Origin: Prochlorococcus sp. AG-402-K14
GTDB taxonomy: Bacteria; Cyanobacteriota; Cyanobacteriia; PCC-6307; Cyanobiaceae
Assembly: GCA_003216815.1 (NCBI GenBank)
Contig: QCIG01000006.1
Span: 1-64,000, forward strand
Length of the DNA stretch: 64,000 nt
Direction: 5' to 3'
Part shown: positions 50,608 through 64,000 of the stretch, in pieces
How positions within the stretch are numbered: the first letter of the stretch is position 1
Layout of the letters: every line of letters begins with the position of its first letter
The notes under the pieces: model-generated
Seen by the model: only the letters and a program-made list of their open reading frames with translations
Database searches by the model: none
What the model was told of the DNA's origin: nothing
Made by a program: the position numbers and the translations under genes

Positions 50608-51191
50608 TTTCTCTTATCGGCAAAACCGTATAAATTCTCTTCAAGGAGTGTTGGAATAATCTCTGAGGGAACTAGACTCTCTTGAGGTTTTTCTCTAAAC
50701 TTTGAACTTGATGATTCAGGTATCTTAAAAGGCAATAGCTCAAAGTCTCCTCCAAGTTTTTTAATCTCTTCTAGTTGTTTATTGCTAATTGGCCATCCAT
50801 CTCTAATGGCTATAGCTATTTTTGCTTTATTTAGAACAGATTTAGCATGAAGCCACTTTGGAATTTGAACAGCTAAATCACTACCGATTACAAAACTAAA
50901 ACTTGCTTCAGGCCAGATTTGGAAAGCTTTTTGTAGTGTATGAATAGTTCTAGGACTGCTCAGCTCTTGTACTAGTTCTAATTTAGGATGTGATATTTTT
51001 TTTACAAGAATTCTTAAAAGCTGAGTTCTTTTTAGAAGTGGAATATGATGCTTTTTTTCAGGGTTATCACTTGCCCAAGTGATAACTTTTGGAAAGACTT
51101 TTGTTAGTTCACTTAACAACGCTTGGTGACCAAGCGTTGGTGGATCAGCGCTGGTACCAAATAAGGCTATTGAATTTATTTTCGATTTCAT
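50604..51191 (-). CDS. nadD: nicotinate-nucleotide adenylyltransferase
   Basis: IALFGTSADPPTLGHQALLSEL nucleotidyltransferase motif; adjacent to nadE. Confidence 0.88.
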   Translation of the reverse strand: MKSKINSIALFGTSADPPTLGHQALLSELTKVFPKVITWASDNPEKKHHIPLLKRTQLLRILVKKISHPKLELVQELSSPRTIHTLQKAFQIWPEASFSFVIGSDLAVQIPKWLHAKSVLNKAKIAIAIRDGWPISNKQLEEIKKLGGDFELLPFKIPESSSSKFREKPQESLVPSEIIPTLLEENLYGFADKRK

Positions 51192-52510
51192 GGTAATAAA
51201 AAATTTTTATTTTTGTTGGTATTTAATGCAAGCAATCTTAGATCTCCAAGCATGATTCTTAAGTGTGTATTTTTTTTGAGAAGATATTTCAACATTTTTC
51301 GAGGTCGACCATCTTTCCTTGTTGTTCCAACTAGAAATTTATAAGCTGCGAGACGACCTATGAGCTTTGTTGTATGAATAGCTAGAGCTGCTTGAACAAT
51401 AGCTATAAGAGCAGTAGGCGTAAGGCTTAATCCACCAGTCAATGGTGCAGCAAGGATAAATATTTGCTTGAGAATATTTAAAGTGAATTGGATCCCTATA
51501 TGTGAACCCACAAGTAATGAGTTTTGTAAACTAAGTTTTTTCACTAATTCTCTTGCTGAGGGACCACCCACTTCTAATCCATACAATTTACTTAATTGGA
51601 TAAGAAGGGCACTATCAAAAGCTAGACCAGTAAAAAGGTCAATCATTACAAAGGGATTAATTGCTACTCCAGAAGCTTTTAAAGCAGCATACTTACCTAT
51701 TAAAATTTGCGCTTCTTCTTTCTTTTTTTGCAATCGATGCTCCTTAAGTAATATGTAAAGTTGGTCTGCAACTCTGAGGCTATTGATGCAAAGAAGTAAT
51801 TCACCACTTTGATTAATAATATCTGTAAGCTCTCTTTTGAAAACGCCTACTTTAGGCATTTTTTGCTCACTTCTAATAGTACCATCTTGTTTTATTTTTG
51901 CTTCTCTTGGGGAAGATGATGCTAGGGAAATTTTGATCTTTTGTTTGTAAAATGATAATTTTTTATGGATACTCGATAGAATTAATTTCGCTTCTTTTTC
52001 ACTCCATTGGTCACAACGATTTAATACTATAAGTATAGGTTTTTTATGCTTTAGAAGTGCTTTTATGGTGTCTAAATCAATTTGGTTTAAGTCACTGTCA
52101 ATTACAAAAAGAATTAAATCTGTGTCTAATAAGTAATCAAAATTTAACTCATCATTATTAGAATTATTTATTTCATCAATACCTGGATAGTCAAATAATG
52201 CAACCTTATTTAAATTTTTAAAATTTTTTTTCCAATTATAAGATTTAATTGTCTTTGTATTTCCATTGACTATATCTGTTGGGAATATTTGCTTTTCGAT
52301 TAATGCATTTAAAAGGCTTGATTTCCCAACTCCTACACGTCCATATACTGATATCTGTAGTTCTTTCTTCTCTAATTTTTTTATTCTAGAATTAAGTTGA
52401 TTTAAAATGTGTTCAAACTTTGTTCTCTCGTAATTTGTAAGATTTAAGTTCTTTCCCCATTGAGTAAGTAAAATTTTACATTTTGTAGGTATGTCTCTTT
52501 CTTTAATCAT
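51188..52510 (-). CDS. dynamin/Era-like GTPase with DUF697 C-terminal domain
   Basis: GRVGVGKSSLLNALI (G1), DYPG (G3), NRCD (G4); hydrophobic DUF697-like tail. Confidence 0.85.
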   Translation of the reverse strand: MIKERDIPTKCKILLTQWGKNLNLTNYERTKFEHILNQLNSRIKKLEKKELQISVYGRVGVGKSSLLNALIEKQIFPTDIVNGNTKTIKSYNWKKNFKNLNKVALFDYPGIDEINNSNNDELNFDYLLDTDLILFVIDSDLNQIDLDTIKALLKHKKPILIVLNRCDQWSEKEAKLILSSIHKKLSFYKQKIKISLASSSPREAKIKQDGTIRSEQKMPKVGVFKRELTDIINQSGELLLCINSLRVADQLYILLKEHRLQKKKEEAQILIGKYAALKASGVAINPFVMIDLFTGLAFDSALLIQLSKLYGLEVGGPSARELVKKLSLQNSLLVGSHIGIQFTLNILKQIFILAAPLTGGLSLTPTALIAIVQAALAIHTTKLIGRLAAYKFLVGTTRKDGRPRKMLKYLLKKNTHLRIMLGDLRLLALNTNKNKNFLLP

Positions 52511-53499
52511 TTATTAGATTTCCTCCACCAACCTGCTAAAACTGCCAATACAGCTTCTGCCCCTATTAGACCTACGAATCCTCCAAATTCGTCTACCACA
52601 ACTCTTACACCATTCTTATCTTCATTAAAGCCAAGAAGTAGTCTATCTACTCGAATCATTTCGGGTACAAATTCCACATTCTCGCTTAGCTCGTATGGCG
52701 TCAGATGAGAGTCTCCTCTAAGTAAAGAAGTTAATAGCTTTTCACGGTTGGCAACTCCAACGACTTTATCTACTTCTTCACCTAATACTACCCACCATGT
52801 TGAGTTGTTGTCTAACAAGTTTGCTCTGACCGATTGCAGTGACACTCTTCCTGGGAGTGTTGGAGCAGCGACTCTTGGAGTCATAAGATCTTTTGCGGTA
52901 AGATCATTTAATTGGAAAACTTTGGATATCATTGCAGCTTCGTCTGCTTCTATTTGACCTATTTGAGATCCAAGTTTAGCCATCTGCCTGATTTCTTCTT
53001 CATCCGTTGTGAGTTCGCTCTTCGCAGTTATAACTGGAAGTAGACGTTCAAGACATACCAGCAATGGTCGCATGATTATACTTAGGAAATCAAGAATAGG
53101 AGCACTGGTTAAGCTGATTTGCAATGCAAGTCTTGTACCAAGAGCTTTGGGTAAAATCTCTCCAAGAAGTAAAACAAGAATGGTCAGGCCAATAGAAAAT
53201 ATTGGCATTAAATATCCGATTCTATTTTGAAATATGAAACTTGCGTAGCTACCAACCATCAAACTTCCAAAAATATTGAAACTGTTATTGGCAATTGTTA
53301 CTACAGTCAAAGTCCTTCCAAGTCTGTGTCGTAATTTTTCTAATCTTCTAGCTCCTAGTATTTTTGGACTCCTACTGGCTAGCTCATGTACACGTAATGG
53401 GTTGACAGCCAGCAATGCTGCTTCTACGCCTGAGCACATTGCAGAACCTATTAAAACAACCACAACAAGAGCAGTTAAGATCAGAATGTCTTGGCTCAT
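52507..53499 (-). CDS. CNNM/DUF21 family (HlyC/CorC-type) membrane protein
   Basis: N-terminal DUF21 TM domain (MCSGVEAALLAVNPLRVHELA, ILPKALGTRLALQ) and CBS-like region. Confidence 0.88.
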   Translation of the reverse strand: MSQDILILTALVVVVLIGSAMCSGVEAALLAVNPLRVHELASRSPKILGARRLEKLRHRLGRTLTVVTIANNSFNIFGSLMVGSYASFIFQNRIGYLMPIFSIGLTILVLLLGEILPKALGTRLALQISLTSAPILDFLSIIMRPLLVCLERLLPVITAKSELTTDEEEIRQMAKLGSQIGQIEADEAAMISKVFQLNDLTAKDLMTPRVAAPTLPGRVSLQSVRANLLDNNSTWWVVLGEEVDKVVGVANREKLLTSLLRGDSHLTPYELSENVEFVPEMIRVDRLLLGFNEDKNGVRVVVDEFGGFVGLIGAEAVLAVLAGWWRKSNK

Positions 53500-53595
53500 C
53501 CGCTAGAGAATTTTTAAAGAGTAAGGATCTTTTGCTCTTATTTTTCCACTAAGTTAGTTCTCTTGCCATCCTTAAGAGTAAATAGGAGTATTTTT

Positions 53596-54915
53596 GTGGC
53601 TGATTCAAGCATCTTTAGTCGGCGAAGAAACATATTTTTGTCACATTTAGGTTCTTTTGCGGCCATTATCCCTGCTGCAGAATTAGTTACACATCATGCA
53701 GATTGTGAGTATCCCTTCAGGCAAAATAGCGATTTTTGGTATTTAACTGGTTTTGATGAACCAAATGCAGTTGCTCTGTTTTTGCCGCATAAACCGAAGG
53801 GGGAACAATATGTACTATTCGTTTTACCTAAGGAGTCGGCTGCTGAAGTTTGGACAGGATTTAGATGGGGAACAAAAGGCGTTTTAGATAATTTTGATGT
53901 TGATAAATCTCATTCTTTGAATGAGTTGCCAAGCCTATTGCCAAATTATTTAGAGGGAGCGGAAGGAATTGCTTTTCGAGTTGGTAAACATCCAAATTTG
54001 GAGCCTTTGGTTTTAAAAACTTGGTCTGAACATTTACATAAACTTCCAAGGAGTGGGTTTACTCCATTTTCAATGATTGCACCTTGCCCAATACTTCATG
54101 ATATGAGACTTCGTAAGGATGATTTTGAAATAGAAAGGATGCGTATTGCATCAAGAATTTCGGCAGATGCTCATGAATTAGTTAGAAAATTTACCCGTCC
54201 AGGGATGAATGAGAGAGATTTACAAGCTCAAATAGAAAAATACTTTCTTGAAAAGGGAACTAGAGGACCTGCTTATGGCTCTATAGTTGCTTCAGGAGAT
54301 AATGCATGTGTTCTTCATTACACGGCAAATAATTCAAAAATTAAGAATGGAGACCTCGTTTTAATAGATGCAGGTTGCTCTTTAGATGATTATTACAATG
54401 GTGATATCACAAGAACATTTCCAGCTAATGGAAGATTTTCTGAAGAGCAAAAAGCTTTATATGAAATTATTCTCATAGCTCAAGAAGCCGCAATTGGCTG
54501 TGTTCGCCCGGGAGATAATGCTGAGAATGTTCATAATACCGCTTTAAAACATCTCGTTGAGGGTTTAATTGATATTGGCTTGCTTGTTGGCAACGTAGAT
54601 TCGATTATCGAACAAGAAGCATACTCTCATTTATATATGCATAGAACAGGTCATTGGTTAGGCCTAGATGTTCATGATGTTGGTGCATACAGGCTAGGGG
54701 ACTATCATTTAAATCTAGAACCTGGGATGGTTTTAACAGTTGAACCAGGTATTTACATCAGTGATAGGTTGCCAGTGCCAAATGGACAGCCCGAAATAGA
54801 CGAAAGATGGAAGGGTATTGGAATTCGTATAGAGGATGATGTGCTTGTAACAAAAGATTCTTCTGAAATACTTAGTTGTAATGCAGCTAAGTCTTTGATT
54901 GATTTGGAAGATTGA
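53596..54915 (+). CDS. pepP: Xaa-Pro aminopeptidase (M24B)
   Basis: CEYPFRQNSDFWYLTGFDEPNAVALF, LIDAGCSLDDYYNGDITRTFPANGRF, HRTGHWLGLDVHDVG; GTG 53596 has an AGGAG-like site and is preferred over 53563. Confidence 0.95.
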   Translation: MADSSIFSRRRNIFLSHLGSFAAIIPAAELVTHHADCEYPFRQNSDFWYLTGFDEPNAVALFLPHKPKGEQYVLFVLPKESAAEVWTGFRWGTKGVLDNFDVDKSHSLNELPSLLPNYLEGAEGIAFRVGKHPNLEPLVLKTWSEHLHKLPRSGFTPFSMIAPCPILHDMRLRKDDFEIERMRIASRISADAHELVRKFTRPGMNERDLQAQIEKYFLEKGTRGPAYGSIVASGDNACVLHYTANNSKIKNGDLVLIDAGCSLDDYYNGDITRTFPANGRFSEEQKALYEIILIAQEAAIGCVRPGDNAENVHNTALKHLVEGLIDIGLLVGNVDSIIEQEAYSHLYMHRTGHWLGLDVHDVGAYRLGDYHLNLEPGMVLTVEPGIYISDRLPVPNGQPEIDERWKGIGIRIEDDVLVTKDSSEILSCNAAKSLIDLED

Positions 54916-55100
54916 TTAAATATATTTTTAGTAATTTTCTTTGAAACCTGAACAATTTAAAGTTCAAAAGTTTAATAAATTGATTCTAATGTTTTTCGCC
55001 TAAAATATTGTCGTTATTATCGAAAAGTAGAAAACCTTTTGGATTCCATCTCTAGTAATTCAAATAAGTCCTAATTCCTGTTAAGTTAGATATTCGTTAG

Positions 55101-55619
<519 letters not shown>

Positions 55620-55624
55620 AAAAA

Positions 55625-55651
55625 TCCTTGAGCAAACACATCGCTCAAGGA
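55625..55651 (-). terminator. intrinsic terminator of atpDC operon
   Basis: Perfect 9-bp stem TCCTTGAGC/GCTCAAGGA; on the minus strand it is followed by a run of Ts (A-run at 55618-55624 on plus). Confidence 0.85.
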
Positions 55652-55670
55652 AAAAATATCAAAATCTAAT

Positions 55671-56078
55671 TTAATTTGATTTTGATGCCTGAAACCAAGC
55701 TTTAGCTTTGTTCAAAGTTTCTTGAGCTTTGATTTTTTCAGGTTTATTTTTCTTATCCTCAGCTTTGCTTAGATCATTTTTTGCTTGCTCTAATTCAGCC
55801 TCAGCTTTAACTGAATCAATATTTTTCCCCATCTCAGCTTTGTTTACTAAAACTGTAACTTCATTAGCTTCAACCTCTGCAAAACCTCCAGTTAAGGCAA
55901 TTGAGTCCCAATTGCCGTTTTTTAAAACCCTTAATACACCAAAATCAATAGCAGTAACCATTGATATGTGACCGGGTAAAACTCCCAAGAGTCCTGTAGT
56001 GCTTGGAAGTATTATTTCATCAGCAGTATCATCATATACACTCTGATCAGGAGCAAGAACTCGGAGAGTTAGAGACAT
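55671..56078 (-). CDS. atpC: ATP synthase F1 subunit epsilon
   Basis: MSLTLRVLAPDQSVYDDTADEIILPSTTGLLGVLPGHISMVTAID. Confidence 0.96.
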   Translation of the reverse strand: MSLTLRVLAPDQSVYDDTADEIILPSTTGLLGVLPGHISMVTAIDFGVLRVLKNGNWDSIALTGGFAEVEANEVTVLVNKAEMGKNIDSVKAEAELEQAKNDLSKAEDKKNKPEKIKAQETLNKAKAWFQASKSN

Positions 56079-56131
56079 TTCTTAAGGATTTAGAAAAACG
56101 ATGAGTGAAGTTAATTGAACAAACAAAATAT

Positions 56132-57652
<1,521 letters not shown>

Positions 57653-57687
57653 CTAAGACTACCACTTCACAGGCATTTTTTTTAAGT

Positions 57688-57703
57688 GTTCGGTCAACCG
57701 CAC
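57688..57703 (+). promoter_or_regulatory. K-box-like element upstream of groESL
   Basis: GTTCGG-TCAA-CCGCAC matches recalled cyanobacterial K-box consensus GTTCGG(NNAN)CCNNAC. Confidence 0.65.
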
Positions 57704-57776
57704 AGAATAAATGTGGTCTTGAGCCTACTTAGATGCATAAATTAATACCGTTGGTAATGAGTAATACTCTTTATCG

Positions 57777-57803
57777 AGCGGCGCTACGCGCTTTTTTGTT
57801 TTT
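57777..57803 (+). promoter_or_regulatory. terminator-like hairpin plus T-run in the groES 5' region
   Basis: AGC-G-GCG CTA CGC-GCT stem followed by TTTTTTGTTTTT, about 20 nt before groES ATG. Confidence 0.5.
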
Positions 57804-57821
57804 CTGCTACTGCATTAATTT

Positions 57822-58133
57822 ATGGCAGCTGTATCACTCAGCGTCTCCACTGTTAAGCCACTTGGAGATCGTGTATTTGTAAAAGTTTCTGAATCAGAAG
57901 AGAAGACAGCGGGAGGCATATTGCTTCCCGACACAGCAAAAGAGAAACCTCAAGTCGGTGAAGTTGCCCAGGTTGGTCCTGGAAAGCGTAACGAAGATGG
58001 TTCTCGTCAATCTCCTGAAGTAAGTGTTGGAGACAAGGTTCTCTACAGTAAGTACGCAGGTACTGATATCAAACTTGGCAGTGATGAATATGTTCTTTTA
58101 TCAGAAAAAGACATTTTAGCTGTCGTTAATTAA
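57822..58133 (+). CDS. groES: co-chaperonin GroES
   Basis: [34 protein letters not shown]. Confidence 0.99.
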
Positions 58134-58199
58134 AACTCAGCTTCTTTAGCTGCAGTCCAAACCAAAAAAACTTTTCGAAATCAAAGGAAATCGCCTCTT

Positions 58200-59837
58200 A
58201 TGGCTAAGCGCATTATTTACAACGAGCAAGCCCGCCGTGCACTCGAGCGAGGTATTGACATTTTGGCTGAATCAGTCGCAGTGACTTTAGGACCTAAAGG
58301 TCGTAATGTTGTTCTAGAGAAAAAGTTTGGTGCACCTCAAATAATCAATGATGGTGTAACAATTGCTAAGGAAATAGAACTTGAAGATCACATAGAGAAC
58401 ACTGGGGTGGCTCTTATTCGTCAAGCTGCCTCAAAAACAAACGATGCTGCTGGTGATGGAACAACCACTGCTACTGTCCTTGCCCATGCAATGGTAAAAG
58501 CTGGTTTGAAAAATGTTGCTGCTGGTGCAAATGCAATTACCCTTAAAAAAGGAATTGACAAAGCAACCGATTTTTTAGTTGAGAAAATAAAAGATCATTC
58601 CAAACCCATAAGTGATAGTAATGCAATTGCTCAGTGCGGAACTATTGCTGCTGGTAATGATGATGAAGTTGGGAAAATGATTGCAGATGCAATGGATAAA
58701 GTTGGCAAAGAAGGAGTTATTTCTCTAGAAGAAGGCAAATCAATGACCACTGAGTTAGAGGTCACTGAAGGAATGCGTTTTGACAAGGGATATATTTCTC
58801 CTTACTTTGCTACTGATACTGAGAGAATGGAAGCAGTATTGGATGATCCTTACATACTACTAACTGACAAAAAAATTGGTTTAGTTCAGGATCTTGTTCC
58901 TGTTTTAGAGCAAGTTGCTAAAACAGGTAAGCCTCTTCTAATTATTGCTGAAGATATTGAAAAAGAAGCTTTGGCAACATTGGTGGTAAATAGGCTAAGG
59001 GGGGTGTTAAACGTTGCAGCAGTTAAAGCTCCTGGTTTTGGTGATCGCAGAAAAGCGATGCTTGAAGATATGGCTGTTTTAACTAATGGTCAACTTATAA
59101 CTGAGGATGCAGGATTGAAGCTTGAGAATGCCACTCTCGATATGCTTGGAACTTCAAGGAGAGTGACAATTAACAAGGATACTTCCACAATTGTTGCTGA
59201 AGGCAATGAAGTAGCAGTAAATGCTAGGTGTGAACAAATCAAGAAACAGATGGATGAAACTGATTCAACCTATGATAAAGAAAAGCTTCAAGAAAGGTTA
59301 GCTAAGCTATCTGGTGGCGTAGCTGTAGTGAAGGTAGGAGCAGCAACTGAGACTGAGATGAAAGATAAGAAACTACGCCTAGAAGATGCAATTAACGCAA
59401 CTAAAGCGGCAGTTGAAGAAGGAATTGTTCCTGGTGGTGGAACGACACTTGCTCATTTGGCGCCCGCGCTGGGTGATTGGTCATCAGCTAATCTTTCAGG
59501 AGAGGAATTAATTGGAGCAAATATTGTTGAGGCTGCTCTTACTTCTCCATTAATGCGTATAGCTGAGAATGCAGGGGCTAATGGAGCAGTTGTTGCCGAG
59601 AATGTTAAATCCAAGCCAGTTAACGATGGTTACAATGCTGCAACTGGTGAATATGTAGATATGCTTTCTGCTGGGATTGTAGATCCAGCAAAGGTGACTC
59701 GTTCAGGCTTGCAAAATGCTGCATCAATAGCAGGAATGGTTCTTACGACTGAATGTATAGTTGCTGATTTACCTGAGAAGAAAGATGGGGCCCCCTCTGC
59801 TGGGGCAGGTGGTATGGGTGGTGATTTTGATTACTAA
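58200..59837 (+). CDS. groEL: chaperonin GroEL (GroEL1, linked to groES)
   Basis: [46 protein letters not shown]. Confidence 0.99.
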   Translation: MAKRIIYNEQARRALERGIDILAESVAVTLGPKGRNVVLEKKFGAPQIINDGVTIAKEIELEDHIENTGVALIRQAASKTNDAAGDGTTTATVLAHAMVKAGLKNVAAGANAITLKKGIDKATDFLVEKIKDHSKPISDSNAIAQCGTIAAGNDDEVGKMIADAMDKVGKEGVISLEEGKSMTTELEVTEGMRFDKGYISPYFATDTERMEAVLDDPYILLTDKKIGLVQDLVPVLEQVAKTGKPLLIIAEDIEKEALATLVVNRLRGVLNVAAVKAPGFGDRRKAMLEDMAVLTNGQLITEDAGLKLENATLDMLGTSRRVTINKDTSTIVAEGNEVAVNARCEQIKKQMDETDSTYDKEKLQERLAKLSGGVAVVKVGAATETEMKDKKLRLEDAINATKAAVEEGIVPGGGTTLAHLAPALGDWSSANLSGEELIGANIVEAALTSPLMRIAENAGANGAVVAENVKSKPVNDGYNAATGEYVDMLSAGIVDPAKVTRSGLQNAASIAGMVLTTECIVADLPEKKDGAPSAGAGGMGGDFDY

Positions 59838-59866
59838 TTCCTAGCTTGATTTCTGATCATTCAAAG

Positions 59867-59907
59867 AAATGAAGAGACTGCAATATTGCAATCTCTTCAT
59901 TTTTTTA
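59867..59907 (+). terminator. intrinsic terminator of groESL
   Basis: AAATGAAGAGA-c-TGCAATATTGCA-a-TCTCTTCATTT near-perfect long hairpin followed by T-run. Confidence 0.92.
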
Positions 59908-60006
59908 TTTAGAAAGAAGTCCATATACTTTTTTCTAATTAATAGACTTTATTTTGAAAAATATCTTTTAAGGTTTAACAAAAACGCGAGAGTTGAAAAT
60001 CAAAAT

Positions 60007-60237
60007 TTATTTTAACCATCCTGCACTAAGAATAATAGCAAGAGTTAAAAATAAGATAAGACATGACCAAGTTGCTTTGTTTAATGTTGATTCAGCACTG
60101 CTTGCACTTGTAAACATTGAACTTCCGCTTGATGCTAGTCCTCCCATGCCATCACCTTTTGGGCTATGAAGAAGAACTAATAAAATGAGAAAAATTCCTG
60201 AGATTGCCCATGCCCAAGATAAAAAAGGAATGATCAT
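60007..60237 (-). CDS. secG: preprotein translocase subunit SecG
   Basis: LLVLLHSPKGDGMGGLASSGSSMFTSASSAESTLNKATW. Confidence 0.93.
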   Translation of the reverse strand: MIIPFLSWAWAISGIFLILLVLLHSPKGDGMGGLASSGSSMFTSASSAESTLNKATWSCLILFLTLAIILSAGWLK

Positions 60238-60250
60238 TTGTTTCTATTTC

Positions 60251-61876
<1,626 letters not shown>

Positions 61877-62037
61877 TCAAAGAAAATTTTTCTTTTGATG
61901 GTTTTCTTTCGTATTAAATTACTTCCTAATTGGTAAAGAGGCTAATACTTTGATGTTTGGTTAGCTTTTCCTTATTAGATTAAAAAAGTATTTCAGTTAT
62001 TCCTAAGAAAAACTAAAATTTTTAGGACATTTAAAAT

Positions 62038-62589
62038 ATGTCAGATCAAATCATAAAAAAAGAGCTGGAAATTCTTTCAAAAAAAGAACTTAACAGAACT
62101 ATTAAAAGACTGGCATCTCAAATTTTGGAGAAGGTTCCAGATACGAATTCTCTATTGCTTGTTGGGATCCCTACTAGAGGAGTTTATTTATCTAAATTAT
62201 TGGCAATTTATTTAGAGGAATTATCTGGTGAACCAGTTGAAAGTGGTTGCTTGGATCCTACTTTTCATAGAGATGATCTTTCAAAGGTTGGCACTCGAAT
62301 AGCTCAAGCAACTAATTTACCATCGACTGTCGATGACAGAGAGGTCGTTCTAATTGATGATGTTATATACACAGGTAGAACTATCAAAGCAGCACTAGAG
62401 GCTTTACATTCATGGGGGAGAGCAAAGAGAATTATGCTAGTTGCGATGGTAGATAGAGGTCACAGAGAAGTCCCAATTCAGCCAGATTTTTGTGGACGAG
62501 TCGTTCCTACCAGCAAAGACGAGTCTATTGACCTTAGATTAAGAGAAGTTGATGGAGAGGAAGGTATATTTTTATGTAAAAAACTATAA
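62038..62589 (+). CDS. pyrR: PyrR uracil phosphoribosyltransferase / pyr regulator family
   Basis: LLVGIPTRGVYLSKLLA, REVVLIDDVIYTGRTIKAALEAL PRPP motif. Confidence 0.92.
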   Translation: MSDQIIKKELEILSKKELNRTIKRLASQILEKVPDTNSLLLVGIPTRGVYLSKLLAIYLEELSGEPVESGCLDPTFHRDDLSKVGTRIAQATNLPSTVDDREVVLIDDVIYTGRTIKAALEALHSWGRAKRIMLVAMVDRGHREVPIQPDFCGRVVPTSKDESIDLRLREVDGEEGIFLCKKL

Positions 62590-62617
62590 GAAAATAATCT
62601 TAAAAAATATTAGATAG

Positions 62618-64000
62618 TTATCTTATATTGCCAAGGTTCTGACTTGTTATTGCATCATTATTCCTTAAATCGATACCTACTATTTCGAGTTGACACTTGT
62701 CATTAATATTAAAACTTAATTTAATACAATCTTGACCAATCCTCCCAGGAGGATCAAGAGGAATTGAAATTATAGTATTATTTATCTTCTTTACTTTGTC
62801 CTTAGATTCGATTTTCTTCAAAGAGGGTAACCCATTAATATAAATAATCTCATTTGAACCTTCTTCCTCAGGTTCTCCAATTATCAAATCAATACACAAT
62901 TGATTATTTATACTTGCCGCTAAAATTATATCGAGTGGTTTAGTTGTAGGCCATGGTTGACCTGCTAGAAAAAGAGGGTGCCATATATGTTTTTCATTTT
63001 TTTTATTCCAACATCTTAAGCTCACCCCTTTATTGAGAACATCTTTTATTTGAACACCTGGTGTTAGATTTAATGCTCCTAATGCAATTGCCTCAATAGG
63101 GGGAGGAGTTAGAAAAGGAATTGAATTGCAAAGATTACTTAAATAATTCTTAATTAAAGGTATTTGTGAGCCTCCCCCAACTAAAACAACACTATCAAGA
63201 TCTTTTAATTCAAATGAATTTCGTTTTGCGATATTAATTGTTTGTTTGAAAAGTATTTTAATACTTTCTAAAAGTCCTTTATCAATAAGTAACTCTTCCA
63301 AACCAGCTTTTGATAGACTTAAGAATTTTTCTTCATTTTGATTAATTATTATTTTTTTTGAAATAGTTAATGTATCTTTTATACCTACTTTGCTTAGATC
63401 ACATTTAAGTTCCTCTGCGATACTCAAGATTAAATTTGTAGGTTCTTCATCTGGTAATAAATGATTAGCGATCCATCTATCTATATCTTTACCACCTATG
63501 CGAATTCCTGCTTTGCCTAGGACTTTTGCTGTTCGAAGAACTTGAGTACTTTTCCCTTCTAGATTATTTCCATCAAATCTAATAAGTTGCGCTATTGGTG
63601 AAGCTTCGCCTTCCCCTCCCTCTAACGCAACAATGGACATATCAATTGTGCTTCCCCCAAAATCTAAAACAAGCAATGTTAATCCTGGCGCCAGTCCAGC
63701 TCCCATCGCTGCAGCAGTAGGTTCATCAACTAAAGCAATCTCTTTTACTTTTAAGGACTTACATACTTTGACTAGCCAAGTTCTATATTCTCGGTATGTG
63801 TCTACAGGAGCAGTTAAGACAAGTCTTTTAATGTTTACTTTCGCTGAGGCTTTTTCCCAAATATTGTGAATTAAAATCTCTCCAGCTTTTTCTGGGGGGA
63901 TTTTTGAATTATAGATAGGATCAATTTTTGGAGATCCTATCCATCGTTTAAAATCTTGGCTTAATTTATTTTCTTTGTCTGCACTGATAAGGTTTAAATC
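62618..64000 (-). CDS. Hsp70/DnaK-family ATPase-like protein, partial (start lies beyond right edge)
   Basis: Frame stays open from the track start (63706) to 64000: ...RLVLTAPVDTYREYRTWLVKVCKSLKVKEIALVDEPTAAAMGAGLAPGLTLLVLDFGGSTIDMS; VVLVGGGSQIPLI. Confidence 0.9.
   Translation of the reverse strand, partial: DLNLISADKENKLSQDFKRWIGSPKIDPIYNSKIPPEKAGEILIHNIWEKASAKVNIKRLVLTAPVDTYREYRTWLVKVCKSLKVKEIALVDEPTAAAMGAGLAPGLTLLVLDFGGSTIDMSIVALEGGEGEASPIAQLIRFDGNNLEGKSTQVLRTAKVLGKAGIRIGGKDIDRWIANHLLPDEEPTNLILSIAEELKCDLSKVGIKDTLTISKKIIINQNEEKFLSLSKAGLEELLIDKGLLESIKILFKQTINIAKRNSFELKDLDSVVLVGGGSQIPLIKNYLSNLCNSIPFLTPPPIEAIALGALNLTPGVQIKDVLNKGVSLRCWNKKNEKHIWHPLFLAGQPWPTTKPLDIILAASINNQLCIDLIIGEPEEEGSNEIIYINGLPSLKKIESKDKVKKINNTIISIPLDPPGRIGQDCIKLSFNINDKCQLEIVGIDLRNNDAITSQNLGNIR

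Overview
The window is an AT-rich, gene-dense cyanobacterial chromosome segment. Gene content and order indicate Prochlorococcus: split rpoC1/rpoC2, the atp1-B-E-G-F-delta-A-gamma operon with a separate atpD/atpC pair, a high-light-inducible protein, PSRP-3/Ycf65, and the bioF-bioK-bioC-bioD-bioA cluster. A low-light clade is a guess. Almost all of it is core housekeeping. I found no CRISPR array, prophage, transposase, rRNA or convincing tRNA. Four track entries need correction: infB is open at the left edge, an Hsp70-like gene is open at the right edge, and two small genes (an Hli protein and a 41-aa membrane peptide) are missing. The most striking non-coding signal is a perfect 36-bp palindrome (57469-57504) inside the 5' part of the atpD coding sequence, built from synonymous codon choices in a conserved peptide. 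Other notable signals are large RNA hairpins flanking the ATP synthase c-subunit gene, a perfect K-box match plus a terminator-like hairpin upstream of groESL, possible switching hairpins between rimP and htrA, and the conserved but poorly understood HEAT/DUF2997/Ycf35/ferredoxin/aldo-keto reductase cluster. I did not identify a clear-cut novel multi-gene system. The candidates are offered as testable leads.
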